From positions 930,001 to 994,000 of the forward strand of contig OX457072.1 in NCBI GenBank assembly GCA_949752795.1: 64,000 nt of DNA. The letters run 5' to 3'. Of this stretch, positions 35,537 to 47,250 are shown in pieces. Below the pieces are notes generated by a model. That model made no database searches and was not told where the DNA came from. It saw only the letters and a list, made by a program, of their open reading frames with translations. Each line of letters opens with the position of its first letter. The first letter of the stretch is position 1. Source of the DNA: Hyperoodon ampullatus. Lineage: Eukaryota; Chordata; Mammalia; Artiodactyla; Ziphiidae. The position numbers and the translations under genes are program-made.

Positions 35537-38129
35537 CTGCCTGTGTTCTTATTTATTCATTACCTACGAGCCCCTGGTGAGAACACTGGCCCTCATGTCC
35601 ACCACATACCTTTATTAATCTCGTATTCATATCACACTTTACAGTTTACCAAACGGCACCGTAGGCTTATTCTTACTCATTCTCAAAGACCCTGTGAGGT
35701 GAAATGGAGGCAGAGAGAGTAGGCGCTTTTCCCACTTTACGTGAGCTGCACTTGTGGGGTAATCTGTAGCCTGTGCGCAGGGTGACCGTAGGCCCAGCTT
35801 TGCCAGGACAGCCCCAATCGCATTGGCCTGAGGGGACCACAGCTTCCTCTCTCAGTCTCGATGCACGGTGCACACTCTGGCCCCCACCATCCACAAATCA
35901 CTCTGCCCTTCTGTCAGACGTTCAAGTCCACGTGGCCCGTGTCGGGCCGTCAGAGCAGGACTGCAGTCGGGGCCTGGCACAAACCTGCCCTTCCCCACGG
36001 CAGGGGTCCTTGGGCTGCTTCCTGGCACTCGGCGAGAGCCCGTCACCACTTCTGCGTTTGCTGCTGGATCCCGTGTCCTCGGCTCCTTGACATCTGCTTC
36101 TCCACATGGAAATCTCTCTGACGCTGCCCTGGCCTCGGTGAGGGGTCCAGCCCTCCCCATCCCAGAGGACTTCTGCTGTCCCCCCAGCAGCCCGCAGTGG
36201 CCTCACCTCTCCTCCCAACCCCTTTGTGTGTGGCTGCCCTCGTGGCTGGGCGGGGCCCAGCCTAGTGTCCTGACTGCTCCTGGTTCCGGAAATGGGCGCC
36301 TTTACATGCAAATTGGAAATTCCATGAAAGAAAGAACATTCCCAGGTGTTTCTGACGTGAAGAGCCCTGGAGAGGCTCAGCGGTCCCCTCTGTGCGCCTA
36401 AACCACGTGGCAGCCCGGCGCCAGGAAGGGAAGCAGGAAGCCTCTGCAGGGAGCTGTCCTCGGTCACCCTGAGCAGCAAGAAGACTAGATGTCCCCGTCC
36501 GCGACCGTGAGGAAAGGCCTTTACCGTTAGAATCAGGCAAGGGCTGCGTGTGGCCTGGCTCTGTACCACTTTGGCGCGTGGAGGAAGTTTCTTGACTTCC
36601 CTAAACCCTGACTTCCTCCATTGGAGGGACAGTGGATCTCGGATGAGATGAGAGGTCATGCCCTTGGTTGCCCCCCAGGACCGAGTGGGAAGCGTGGGGT
36701 GATCGCGTAGCATTTAGCGTGACACCTCAAGCAAAAGTGCTTGTTGGGGTTTTGTATGGTGTCACTGAGGTCACAGGGACTGTCTTATTCCTCTTCTGAC
36801 TCCGTTGTATCTAAAGGTTATTAGGGACCAGATGGTTGTCATTAGTCTCTGGACGGGCCTGAGCTCCAGGCTGACCGCTCCCACGAGGAGGCGGTGGCTC
36901 GGCCCCTGCTGCCCCTGGAGAGAGGTCGTGCCCATCCCTCTGCCTGATCTGTCCCTGCTCGCCACCCTGGGCTCTGAGCCACTGTGCCCTCTTCCACACC
37001 AGACTTGGGGGTGGGGACAGGAAACGGGTGCACAAGGCCCGGGGCAGGATGACCTGGATGCCACCCAGTTTTGTCAAACGCCCTCTGGGTGGACAGCCTC
37101 TCCCGCAGGGGTGCCGAGTCCGGCCAGGCAGCAGGAAGTGGAGACAGACAGGGGATGCGGGTCTCGGGGGAGGAGCGTTTTCCTGGCGGATTCGGTGGGC
37201 GGTACAGGGCACAGTAAGCCACGCTTAGGACGCGGGGACCTTGAGCAGTGCACGCCTGTGGGGAGGCGATGTGGAGTCTCCAGGCTGTCCCCAGCCCAGC
37301 CGCCCCTCCTCTTGCTGGGAAGGGGGCACCTCCTGGCTGGCTCTCAGGTGTGTTTGGGGACGGCTCCTCCTTCAGTGGTGACCGAGACTGGTGACACTTC
37401 AGGAGGTCCTGTGCTCCACCTGGATGGAGCGCCGCCCCTGAGGTGGGGGACGCACGCGACTTCGGCCCTTTCTGGGCATTGCCAGGCGATTGCACAGTCA
37501 GTGCACTGTAACGAACGCTAGTCTGGGGACAAGTCTATTCCGTTATGTATCTTTTATAGCAGCCCCACGTGAACCCTGACAACTGGGAGGGTTGGGGGCG
37601 GTGAGAAAACACATCAGGGAAGATGCACCTGGAGGAACCTTCTCTAGACACGGCTGTTTTTACAGTTTCCGAGCGTATGCGATGGGAATTCCCTTGAACA
37701 ATCTCCTTTCATTCAGAGTGACATAACTCTTGCTGGGCCGGGGGGAGGGGCCGTCGCAGCGATGCCCGGCGCTGGGGGGACGGCAGGGGCATCGCAGGGC
37801 GCGGAGCCCTCATCCACATTGTGGACCAGGCGAGACCAGGGGCTGACTTAGACTTAGGCTGGGTTACCACCCCCCTTCCCGGCTTAGCCCGAGGTGGGAC
37901 TCATGAATGTTTTGGATGATTTTATGATGCAGGCAATTGCAGGCTTGGCTTCTCACAAGTGCAATCTTGTTCCCAAAGATATTTGCAGGTTAAGAATGCA
38001 GGACTACCAGTTTTCAGTGATAGCTTTCAAACCCTGTAGTTGAAAAACAAAAGGATTGTTTCCCAAACAGAATCTCTCTGTGCTGCGTGGAGGCCACGCA
38101 GCCCCCCAGAGGGGCCTCCCAGGGCGCGC

Positions 38130-38163
38130 GGGGGGGGGGGTGGGGTGGGCGGGAGGGGAGGGA
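38130..38163 (+). repeat. G-rich tract
   Basis: Eleven consecutive G, then TGGGGTGGGCGGGAGGGG. It is low-complexity and potentially quadruplex-forming, in otherwise unremarkable intergenic DNA. Confidence 0.8.
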
Positions 38164-39625
38164 AGCCCCGCTTAGAGGAGCCAGTGAGAGGAAGGCTGCG
38201 TTCAACTCTCCAGGTTATGACCGCTTCCCGCAGCCCGACCCCGCTGCCCCGAGGCAGGCGCAGTGCCGAGCGGGCAGGACGGGCTGAGCGTGGGCGGAGG
38301 TCGGCAGTGGGGCCCGGCGCGGAGCACGAGGACACAGGGGTCCTCAGAGGGATGCGGGTACTCGGATGAGCTGCCCTGGAGTCGAGTGACTCCTTGGTGC
38401 TAAAGTCCTCTGAGTCACCACAGTGGTGGCATGAAGAGAGGCCGGGACTCTCGAGCAAGGTGCAGGCGGAGGCGGCTGGGGCAGGTCTGGAAGAGGGTCA
38501 GGAGGCAGGGCGTGCGCTGAGCTGCCCGGGGGGCTGTGGCTTCTCCCTCAGGTGCTGGCACCCTCTTCAGTTCCACCGCAATTACGGAGAATTGTTTTAA
38601 AGGTTTTTTTCGTTTTAAATAAAGTAATAAAACAGGGTTATCCACATGGAAGTCAATTTGTACCCAACCTACAACAAGACGTTTAGGGACAGACGCAAAG
38701 CATTAGTTCTTTGCATCAGGAGTTCAAATCACGGTCGGTTAGGGCCCACGCGTTGGCAAAGAAGTTAAAAGACGGTGCGGCACAGGGACGGGGTCTGCGC
38801 TGGCCCAGCCGGCCTTCCCGGAGGGTGTGAGGTCACATGCGCTGGAAATCTCAAAATGATGCAGGCCTGAAAGCCAGCATTCCTACTTCTACAAAGTTAC
38901 CCCAAGTAAGCGATGATGCACGTGAAGAGATTTATCTACAAGGACAGTTCATTTCGGGAAGTATTTGTAACAGCAAAAATATGGGAATATCCAAATGCGA
39001 ACGGCAGGGAAAGAGCCTCACAAGCCCTCTCTCAAGCTGCCACCTGATGCCCAGGGGCACCCGCTGGAGAGTGGGGGGCAGGGCTGTCTTCAGGGCTTCC
39101 TGGCCAGTGGGCGCAGAGTGATGTGACCCCAGTCGAGGGGCTGCACAAGGGGAGTCCCAGGTGTGGGGGGAATGCACTGAGGGGCAGGGCGGGGGATGGG
39201 GACCAAGAATGGGGTCCAGGTGGAGACACAGCAGAGCCAGACAGAGAGGGAGCTCCGCATGTGCCGGCAAGGGAGGCACCCGGCTGACTCCAGAGGGAAG
39301 CTGAGAGCTGCACCCAGGCCTCGCCCCTCAGATGCGGGGAAGAGCACTTCCCGCCTCTGCCCACCCACAGATGGGTTCGCTTCCTGGTGTCTCGTGGTAC
39401 TGTCCATCCCTGATGTTTACCCAGGGCCGCTCTGGGCAGCGGGCTGTGCCCTCAGACGCCTCCAACAGTAGCACAGATCGTGTGAAGACAGGTTCCGTGT
39501 CTCTGAATCTCCCTCAGGGCCCAGCAGAAAGACGTTTCAATGCTAAATGCCAGAATCGTTGTGCTCTGGATGCCATCTTGGTTATTTACTCCTCCAAAGG
39601 AAATTCAGTAGTTTCGGTGATTTTT

Positions 39626-39755
39626 TTATTTAACATCTTTATTGGAGTCTAATTGCTTTACAATGGTGTGTTAGTTTCTGCTTTATAACAAAGTGAATCA
39701 GTTATATGTATACATATATCCCCGTGGGATAGGGAGGGTGGGAGGAAGAGACAAG
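39626..39755 (-). mobile_element. Short L1 3' end fragment with inverted tip
   Basis: About 130 bp of antisense L1 3'UTR starts with a T-rich tail and reads as the same L1 3' end as the element at 12.64 kb. The last part, from 39723, runs GTGGGATAGGGAGGGTGGG. This is the reverse complement of the neighbouring segment in the complete element, as expected from twin priming. Target-site duplications with one mismatch (AGTTTC.GTGATTTTT) lie at 39610-39625 and 39756-39771. Confidence 0.85.
39638..39643 (-). promoter_or_regulatory. AATAAA polyadenylation signal inside an L1 tail, downstream of CLXN
   Basis: On the minus strand, AATAAA lies about 490 nt after the CLXN stop, within an L1 3' end in the same orientation. 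A second AATAAA is at 39630-39625. The only earlier variant I find is CATAAA at 39861-39856. It is therefore the first canonical signal available to CLXN; its use is an inference. Confidence 0.45.
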
Positions 39756-40132
39756 AGTTTCAGTGATTTTTAAACGTGTGCCCAGCATCTTTCTGACGTG
39801 AGGAAAATAACTCATGATGATATAGTCTCTCTATTCATTTCATTCATACAAACATTTTATGACAGTTATGTGTCAACAGACAGTCTAGGTGATAACCTGT
39901 CTCTGCAGTGTTCACTCGTCTGGCCAAACCCAACCACAGCTAATAAGAAACTCCTTGTCTTCGTCTAGCTTAGTGGCATCTTACGCCAAAGTTGAATGAT
40001 ATATGTTAGTCAGCCCTGACCCCTCTCACCAAACACGCAATTCACCATCACCTTCTGAGCGAAGCAGGAAAAATACACAACACGGATGAGCCTCTTTTTC
40101 TACTCACTTGAGACAACAAGACATTTAGGAAT

Positions 40133-40192
40133 TCACACCTCATTGAATTCATTTGGATCTTTGAATACTTGGGCTTCAAATTCTTTCTGGCT
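40133..40192 (-). CDS. CLXN: CLXN coding exon 6 (C-terminus and stop)
   Basis: This exon has 60 nt including TGA at 40135-40133, after acceptor CATTTTGCAG. It encodes [19 protein letters not shown]. The Phe/Asp/Asn-rich tail matches the known calaxin C-terminus closely. It lies about 2.7 kb from exon 5, with a tetranucleotide array and a MIR in between. Confidence 0.93.
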   Translation of the reverse strand, partial: SQKEFEAQVFKDPNEFNEV

Positions 40193-43100
40193 CTGCAAAA
40201 TGAAAGTGCTCAAATTAGTACAGACTTTCAAAAAAATAAACAAAAAATGTTCCTTAGGCTTCCTAACATCCGAAGAGACAGGCAGTGACCGAGGAGGAGT
40301 GGGGTCGGGGACCTGGGAGGGCCTGCGTGTTCACCCGCAGGCGCGGACTCTGCTCCAGCCCAGTGCTGGTTCTGGGCCCGCAGGGTGGGCGAGACCACAT
40401 GGCCTGGCTCCCAGGAGCCCCCGCCATGAGCTTAGGCTCTTGGCCAGAAGCTGGGAGCTCAGCTCACTGCAGTGGGGGCTGCAGGAGTGCGTGCGCATCG
40501 GGGGTCCAGGGGGCTCAGCACGGCGAGGGAGATGCCTCCTGGAGCGGGAGGCTCTGGACGGAGAGCTGGGGGTGGGGGAGGGACGAGGTCGAGTAAGACA
40601 AGAACCCAAGGGCCTACCACTTGGGCTTTCTCAACAAGGCGGGGGTGACCTCGGCAAGAGCTGTTGCAAGAGGGGGCGGGAAGAAGCGATGGTCGTGTAG
40701 GTCATAAATATGGACAATTCGTCCAAGATGCTTGGCTGTGACAAAACAAGCCTTGGACAGGAAATGAAAGCAGGTGTGGAATTAGGGGAAGTTCTCTCCT
40801 TTTCTTCCCTCCCTCCCTCCATTCCTTCCCTTTTGTTTGTCAGATGTGACAGGTTTAGGTCTTTAAATTCTGATGGGAAGGTTTTAGTAGTGAGGAAGGA
40901 GGTTGAAGATGTAGGGTAAAGATGAAGGTAAATGATAGAGTTTCTGAGGAGATGGAAGGACATAGATCCAGGACTCTCCATCAGGCACTTCTGAGATCTC
41001 TCCACCCACCCACCCATCTATCCACCTGTCCATCCACCCGTCCACCCGTCCACCCATCCACCCATCCATCCACCCATCCACCTGTCCACCCATCTACCCA
41101 TGCACCCACCCACACAGCCATCCACCCACCCATCCATCCATCCATCCACCCATCCATCCATCCATCCACCCATCCATCCATCCATCCATCCACTCAACAT
41201 TTACTAGGGACCCACCATGTGCTACACACTACATGTGAGGAAATATGGTGAAAACCCTCCAAGTTCCTGCCTTAGGGACCTACATGTACACGTCGAGACA
41301 GACAATAGTGAGTAAATACGTTCTGTGTGATGATAAGAACTATGAATAAAAGGAAGCAGGGTCGGGGATGGAGGAGAAGTGAAGATGACCAACAGCCTCT
41401 GAGCAGAGACTGAACGAGGCGAGGTCTGGGGGAAACGTTCTGGGCAGCGGTCACGGTGAGCACAAGGGCACCAGGGAGGCAGGGCAGGTGGCCGGGGGGG
41501 CTCCAGGGGAAGAGAGGACAGGACACAGCAGAAGACGTGGCTGGAAAGAGAGAAAGGGGCCTCGTGCAGACTTCAGGGCCCACTGGGGAGGGGCTCGAGC
41601 ACAAGAGGGGCATGAGAGCCTTTGTGTTCTTACATATACTGGATATTGTGGAGGACAGTCAGTAGGGGAACAGCAGTGGAAGCATGACCTGGGCTGGGTG
41701 ACTGATGACAGCGACTTGATGGAGGCTGGTGGCCAACAGACGTGGGAGAAGAGATTATATTCAAGGGCTTATTTTGAAAGAGTAGCGGAAAGTATTACAA
41801 GAGAGAGGTTAAGGATGACTCCTAGGGTTTTGACTGAACACCTGAGTGTGTGGGGTGTCACTTATTGAGTTAGGGGAGACTGGGGGAGGGGCAAGTTTGG
41901 GGGGAAATCCAGAGTTTATTGAGATCATCTACTCTGTATGTTAAGAAGGCAGCTGGAGATACAGACTGGAGATTGGGGTGCGTGGGTATAGGGTAATATT
42001 TATATATCGCATCACTCCATCGGCCTACAATCTTCCAACAACTCCTCGCGACCTTCAAGAGAAACCCAGCTCCGAGCTCCACGGACGTGGCCCTGTGTCG
42101 TCCAGCCTCGTCACCAGTCTCGTGACCCCAGAGGCTCCTCTAATACAGGCTCCTTTGTATACCCCCCTTCCCTCGCTCATGCATGTCATTCTCTCTGCTT
42201 GGGCCCTTCTCCCCCTTGTGCGTCTGGCCGACCGCTGTGTCCGCAAAGACCCAGGGACACTTCCTTGTCCCTCCAGTGATCGCCCCATCTCCCTGCAGCC
42301 GGTTTCCATGCTCCTTCTTGACTACACATACCTCCCTGAGCTCCAGCACCAGGGCCCCGGTGAACTCGGACAAGTTGCCTAAACCCTCTGGGCCTCGGTT
42401 TCCTCATTTGTACAATGACGACAATAGTACTGCCTACTTCATAAGGTTGTCAGGCGATGGAGTGAAACCACACAGGCACAGCGCTTTTGGCACTGCTGGC
42501 AGAGATGGAGCACTGCTCCAGGCACTAACTAGTGTAATAATAACGGTTATCACACTGTTGTGTGATTAGTTTCATGTTGGCTTTTCCCTGCTCTTGAGTG
42601 CAGCCCTGGAGCTTTTCATCCGGGTTTCTGGCCCACATTACGCTTCAATAATCGTTTCTTACAGGAAAAAACAAGTCAGTGAATGAAAAAGTCGCACCTG
42701 GCTACACTAGTACAATGACATGAACCAGCCCCTTTTCCTAGGCGGCCTTTCTCTTTTTAGAAGCTGTTCTCTGCGGGCGAACGTGAGTCATCTGACCACT
42801 TGCCAAACCAAGAAGTCCTGGGCTGTGGTTCCTACATGACATTTTGGTCACTGTTCTGTGAACGTACTGCCGTTACCTTTGGGTCAGGAAGACACGGTCC
42901 AAATGCTTCCAGCAGAAGAGTCTCCTCCCTCACAGCCTGTTCGTAGTCTGCAAAGGACAGCTTCCCGTCATGGTCGTGGTCCTGGGGGCGACCGGCCACA
43001 CCGCAGTTAACATGGAAAACACATCACAAACACACACTGTCTTCTCATGGCCCAGTGTTCACAAAGAAGACGTCAGAAAAGTATGAGGCTAAGTACTGAA

Positions 43101-46100
43101 ATTGAAAGAAACTGTCATATTATGATAAAGGAGCACAGTCCGAGTGCTGTCTTTCACCAGGCAGGAAACTGAGAGTTACTCTAATTTGAATTCTTATTTC
43201 TACCCCATATCTGTGGATTTCACGAGAAAACTCTAAATTACCCATCGTACCATTTTCTTCAGGGTTATTTCCACCAAGTCTTTGATTCCTTCATCCTCCT
43301 CGGACGGCTGCTTCAGGAGGTTATTCTTCAGCATGTGGAACATCTCCTCCTTCGAGATGAAGCCGTCGCCGTTCAAGTCAAACACGTCAAAGCAATCTTC
43401 AAGAAAGAAGTATGAATGTGCTGCGGCCAGGAAGGCAGCCTTGGCTCTGATGGTGTTCAAGGCCCAGGGCTCCAGTGGTGTTTTTATCAAGCCTCGGGCC
43501 TCAGTGCAATCAATTCCCCTAATAAACGCCTGATGTCTGCTTACTGAATAGACTCAACAATCCTCAGAAAGTTTCCTACACTTAGCTTCAAAGAGCAGGG
43601 CAAGGAACAACAACTTACCATTCTCATCGTGAAAACCTTGGAAAACGGATTGAAATGTGCCTCTTAAACAGAGTTCATTGGGATGAATTAGGAATTAGCT
43701 AAGAATCAGAAACTTGAATCGATGCTGTATGATGACAATTTGAGTAACAAAATATGTAAAACACTTAATACCTAAACACATGTGTACGTGGTCAGCATGT
43801 GCACTACATGCCTGTGTGGTCTTGCTTGGCATGGATTCCGCCTCAGAATTTCTTGATTTGCCTTTTTATTAATTTTTTTCAACCCTTATTATTGAACTGA
43901 ACTTGCTCCATAAAAGAGGCTGATGGGAATTCACACCAAGCAAACAACAGACAAACCCAGCCCACTGGCTGGGCTGGAGGACATTGATTTACATTCTTTA
44001 GATGTACTTATCATAAAGTATAAACCAATAGGATAAGATGAAGTCTTACATTTCATTTTTTCTTCCAGAGTTCCTCGAAGAAACACTGATAATCCATAAA
44101 CCCACTCTGATACAGTTATGCAACCATCATTGTCTTTGTCAAACCCTCGGAATACTAAAAAAAAAGAGAGAAGTGAAATATGACACTTGTGCTGCGTTTC
44201 TATTCTCAGTGATGGACCCGCACGGGCACTACACACTTCTGAAATTTAGGCAAAACTTCACGACCATATGGTCCCATGGACTCATTTGATAAAGGAGGAA
44301 ACTAAGATGTCATAACATTGGAAAACTCTTTTACTTAAGCTTTCACATTTTCCCTTCATACTTTGTGGGAACAAGTAAATTCTGAATATCTAAATACATG
44401 AATCAACAATGAACATATACACATATAGGTACATTAAATTTGTTGATATATGAACATAAAACATATAATTTTATATTTTGTTACCCAAGAAAAGTACTGC
44501 TATTACATGATAGATAAGATTATATCTTTTTTTGGTGTGTGTGTGGTACACGGGCCTCTCACTGTTGTGGCCTCTCCCGTTGTGGAGCACAGGCTCCAGA
44601 CGCACAGGCTCAGCGGCCATGGCTCACGGGCCCAGCCACTCCGCGGCATGTGGGATCCTCCCGGACGGGGGCACGAACCTGCGTCCCCTGCATCGGCAGG
44701 CGGAGTCTCAACTACTGCGCCACCAGGGAAGCCCTATATCTTAATTTTTATTGGAATACTCTTGATGATGTAAGGAAATTTAAATGTCCTTTTAAAACTA
44801 TTATTTATTATTCTATTTACTAAGTAGGAACATAAATAGTTTTGGTTTTCTGATGTAAAGAAAGGAAACCTAGTTATTCAAGTTGACTTTGTCCTCTTCC
44901 TAAATACACAAAAAGAGTGGTCTCTATCTTCTTCCCTACCATGCTTCCCTATGAATATAAAAATTAAATTTTTATGTTCAAATGGATTTGGGAACACAGA
45001 ACATGAAGCTTCCCACCCGGAGTTTGTCCAAACTCCAAACTGATTTTCCCAGTTATTGCTGGATTTGGCCCGTCTAGACACTGACGTCGCTCACCTCTGT
45101 CCATGATCATGTCGTCCGTCATCCCAAATGTCACGTGCAGGATGTTCCGAAAGGCGCTCCGATCCAGCCCGACGACCACGCCCTGCCGCTCTGTCACATC
45201 ACCCACCAAGTTATAGAAAAGATTGATAAGGCATTTCACTTCCAATTTATTAACTGTGAAAGAATGAAATTGAGATATAACAAAAACGCCTTTGAATCTT
45301 TAATGTCCAACTTAAACTTTGCACAAATGAGTTTTGTAGACAAACAACACTGGAATCATCAATGGGCAGCTGTCAACAGCAGACGATCCTCTTTTGAGAT
45401 TCATGACCCTCAAGTTAACAGAGGGTGGTCACTACCCAGAAGTTCCCACTGAAGTAAGGGCAGCAGCCTTCCCTCCAGACAGATGTAGGTGCAGAGTCAC
45501 ATGTAGAAAAAGGACGATAATATTAGCCAGGTCACCTGAATGCGGATTGTGGGGTCTGATTCTAAGTAACCATGGTGATGTTAAAAATGGTAACTTTCCC
45601 CCAGCATTTTGATTATAGGCATTCGTAAGATTTACAGTTTAACTTTTCCCTGGAAATAGATACCAGCCTCCCCCAAACCAGGCAATAACTTTCATCTCAC
45701 ATTAGCCTTCGTGAAGCCGTGAGCCAGATTTTGGAAATCAGAGTCGCCTATTTTCCAATAAAGAAGGATTTAAGCATATTCTAGCACCCAGTAAGGTTCT
45801 CGCTGTGAGGGATGGAAATTAACAGGCATCCATGCTGCAGCACTTTGGAGGGAGGACTTTTTTGTCTAAAGGGTGTGCACACACATGCATGCTTGCACAC
45901 ACATGACTGCATAGAGGACGGTGCTGTAAACACTGAGCTAATTGTGTCCCCATCGGCTGTCCAAGGTGTGTAGGTAGAAGGATTAGTGTCTGGCATTAAG
46001 AACATAAAGGTGAGTTTAAATATGAAGTAAAGGTGGAAGATGGGGAAAATCTTATTTCAAAACAAGACAAAATTAAGGTTGAGTATTTTTAAAAACCAGG

Positions 46101-47215
46101 ATGGAAGCTGTGTGATTTAAGGGAAAACAGCCCAAAGAAATGGATAAATCCCACCTCAGCTTGCAGGCCAGGATAGGCTTGAGGGCGATTTCCAGTTTGG
46201 GGTGCCACAATTTAAGACAAACATTCAAAACGTTGGAAAACAAATGATTTAGTAAATAAATTGATAAATAGTAGAAAATAATGTAATGGCTATAATTTTA
46301 AAAAGAGCCTTTACTTGCCACAGAAAACGGTATGAATGGTATGTCACTTCTTCTTCAAAAAATTACACACAGAAATACTACATAATCCAGTGATTCCACT
46401 TCTGGGTATTTGCCCCAAAGGATTGAAAGCAGGGACTCTGATACTTGTACACCATTATTCATAGCAGCAGTCGTCACAACAGCCAGAATGTGGGAGCAAT
46501 CCAGGTGTCCATGGGTGGATGAGTGGATGAATAAGATGTGGTCCATCCATACAATGGACTATGATTCAGCTTTAAGAAGGGAGGAAATTGTGACTCATGC
46601 TACAACTTGCCTGACTCTTGACTACATCATGCTGAGTGAAACAAGCCAGAGGAAAAAGGACAAATATTATATGATTTCACTTATATGATGTACCCAGAGT
46701 GGTGAAATTCATAGAGACAAAAAGTAGACAGTGGGTGCCAGGGGCTGTGGGAGGGAGAAGTGGGGAGCAACAGTTTAATGGGGACAGAGTCTCAGGTGGA
46801 AAGATGAGAAAGTTCTGGACATGGATGGTGGTGACAGCTGAACAATGTGAATGTACTTAGTGCCACTGAGCGGTGCACTTAAAATAATTAAAATGGTAAA
46901 TTTTATGTTATGTGCATTTAACCACAATAAAAAACTCTAAAAATAAAAAGTGATGTTAATGGTTGGGGAAGAAAAACTTGCATGAAGAATGATGCAGTCT
47001 GATCACATATATGAAATGCTAGCTGAGGGGATGCTGATTAGCCATTTTTCCTTCTCAGCTGAAATAAAAATGAAAGAGTATCAGCTTAATTTATTCCCCA
47101 AAAGATCCAAGATGGGTAATTTTTCCATAGGAAAAATTCTCTTGCTGAAATGTTTCTTATATCATGCCACAACTAAAAGATCCATGTGCCGCAACTAAGA
47201 CCCAGCGCAGCCAAA

Positions 47216-47250
<35 letters not shown>

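Larger units (their letters stand above)
34089..39609. other. Intergenic downstream of CLXN
   Basis: Contains a GT microsatellite, one SINE (35154-35536) and a G-rich tract. Open frames at 35922-36713 (minus) and 36805-37521 (plus) lack domains and overlap open frames on the other strand. Confidence 0.55.

Noticed and set aside
35922..37521. Open frames of 263 (minus) and 238 (plus) codons
   Set aside because: Mutually overlapping with other open frames, no motif or homology recognised.
40922..41251. His/Pro/Ser-rich and Trp/Gly/Met-rich frames
   Set aside because: Translation of the CATC tetranucleotide array.
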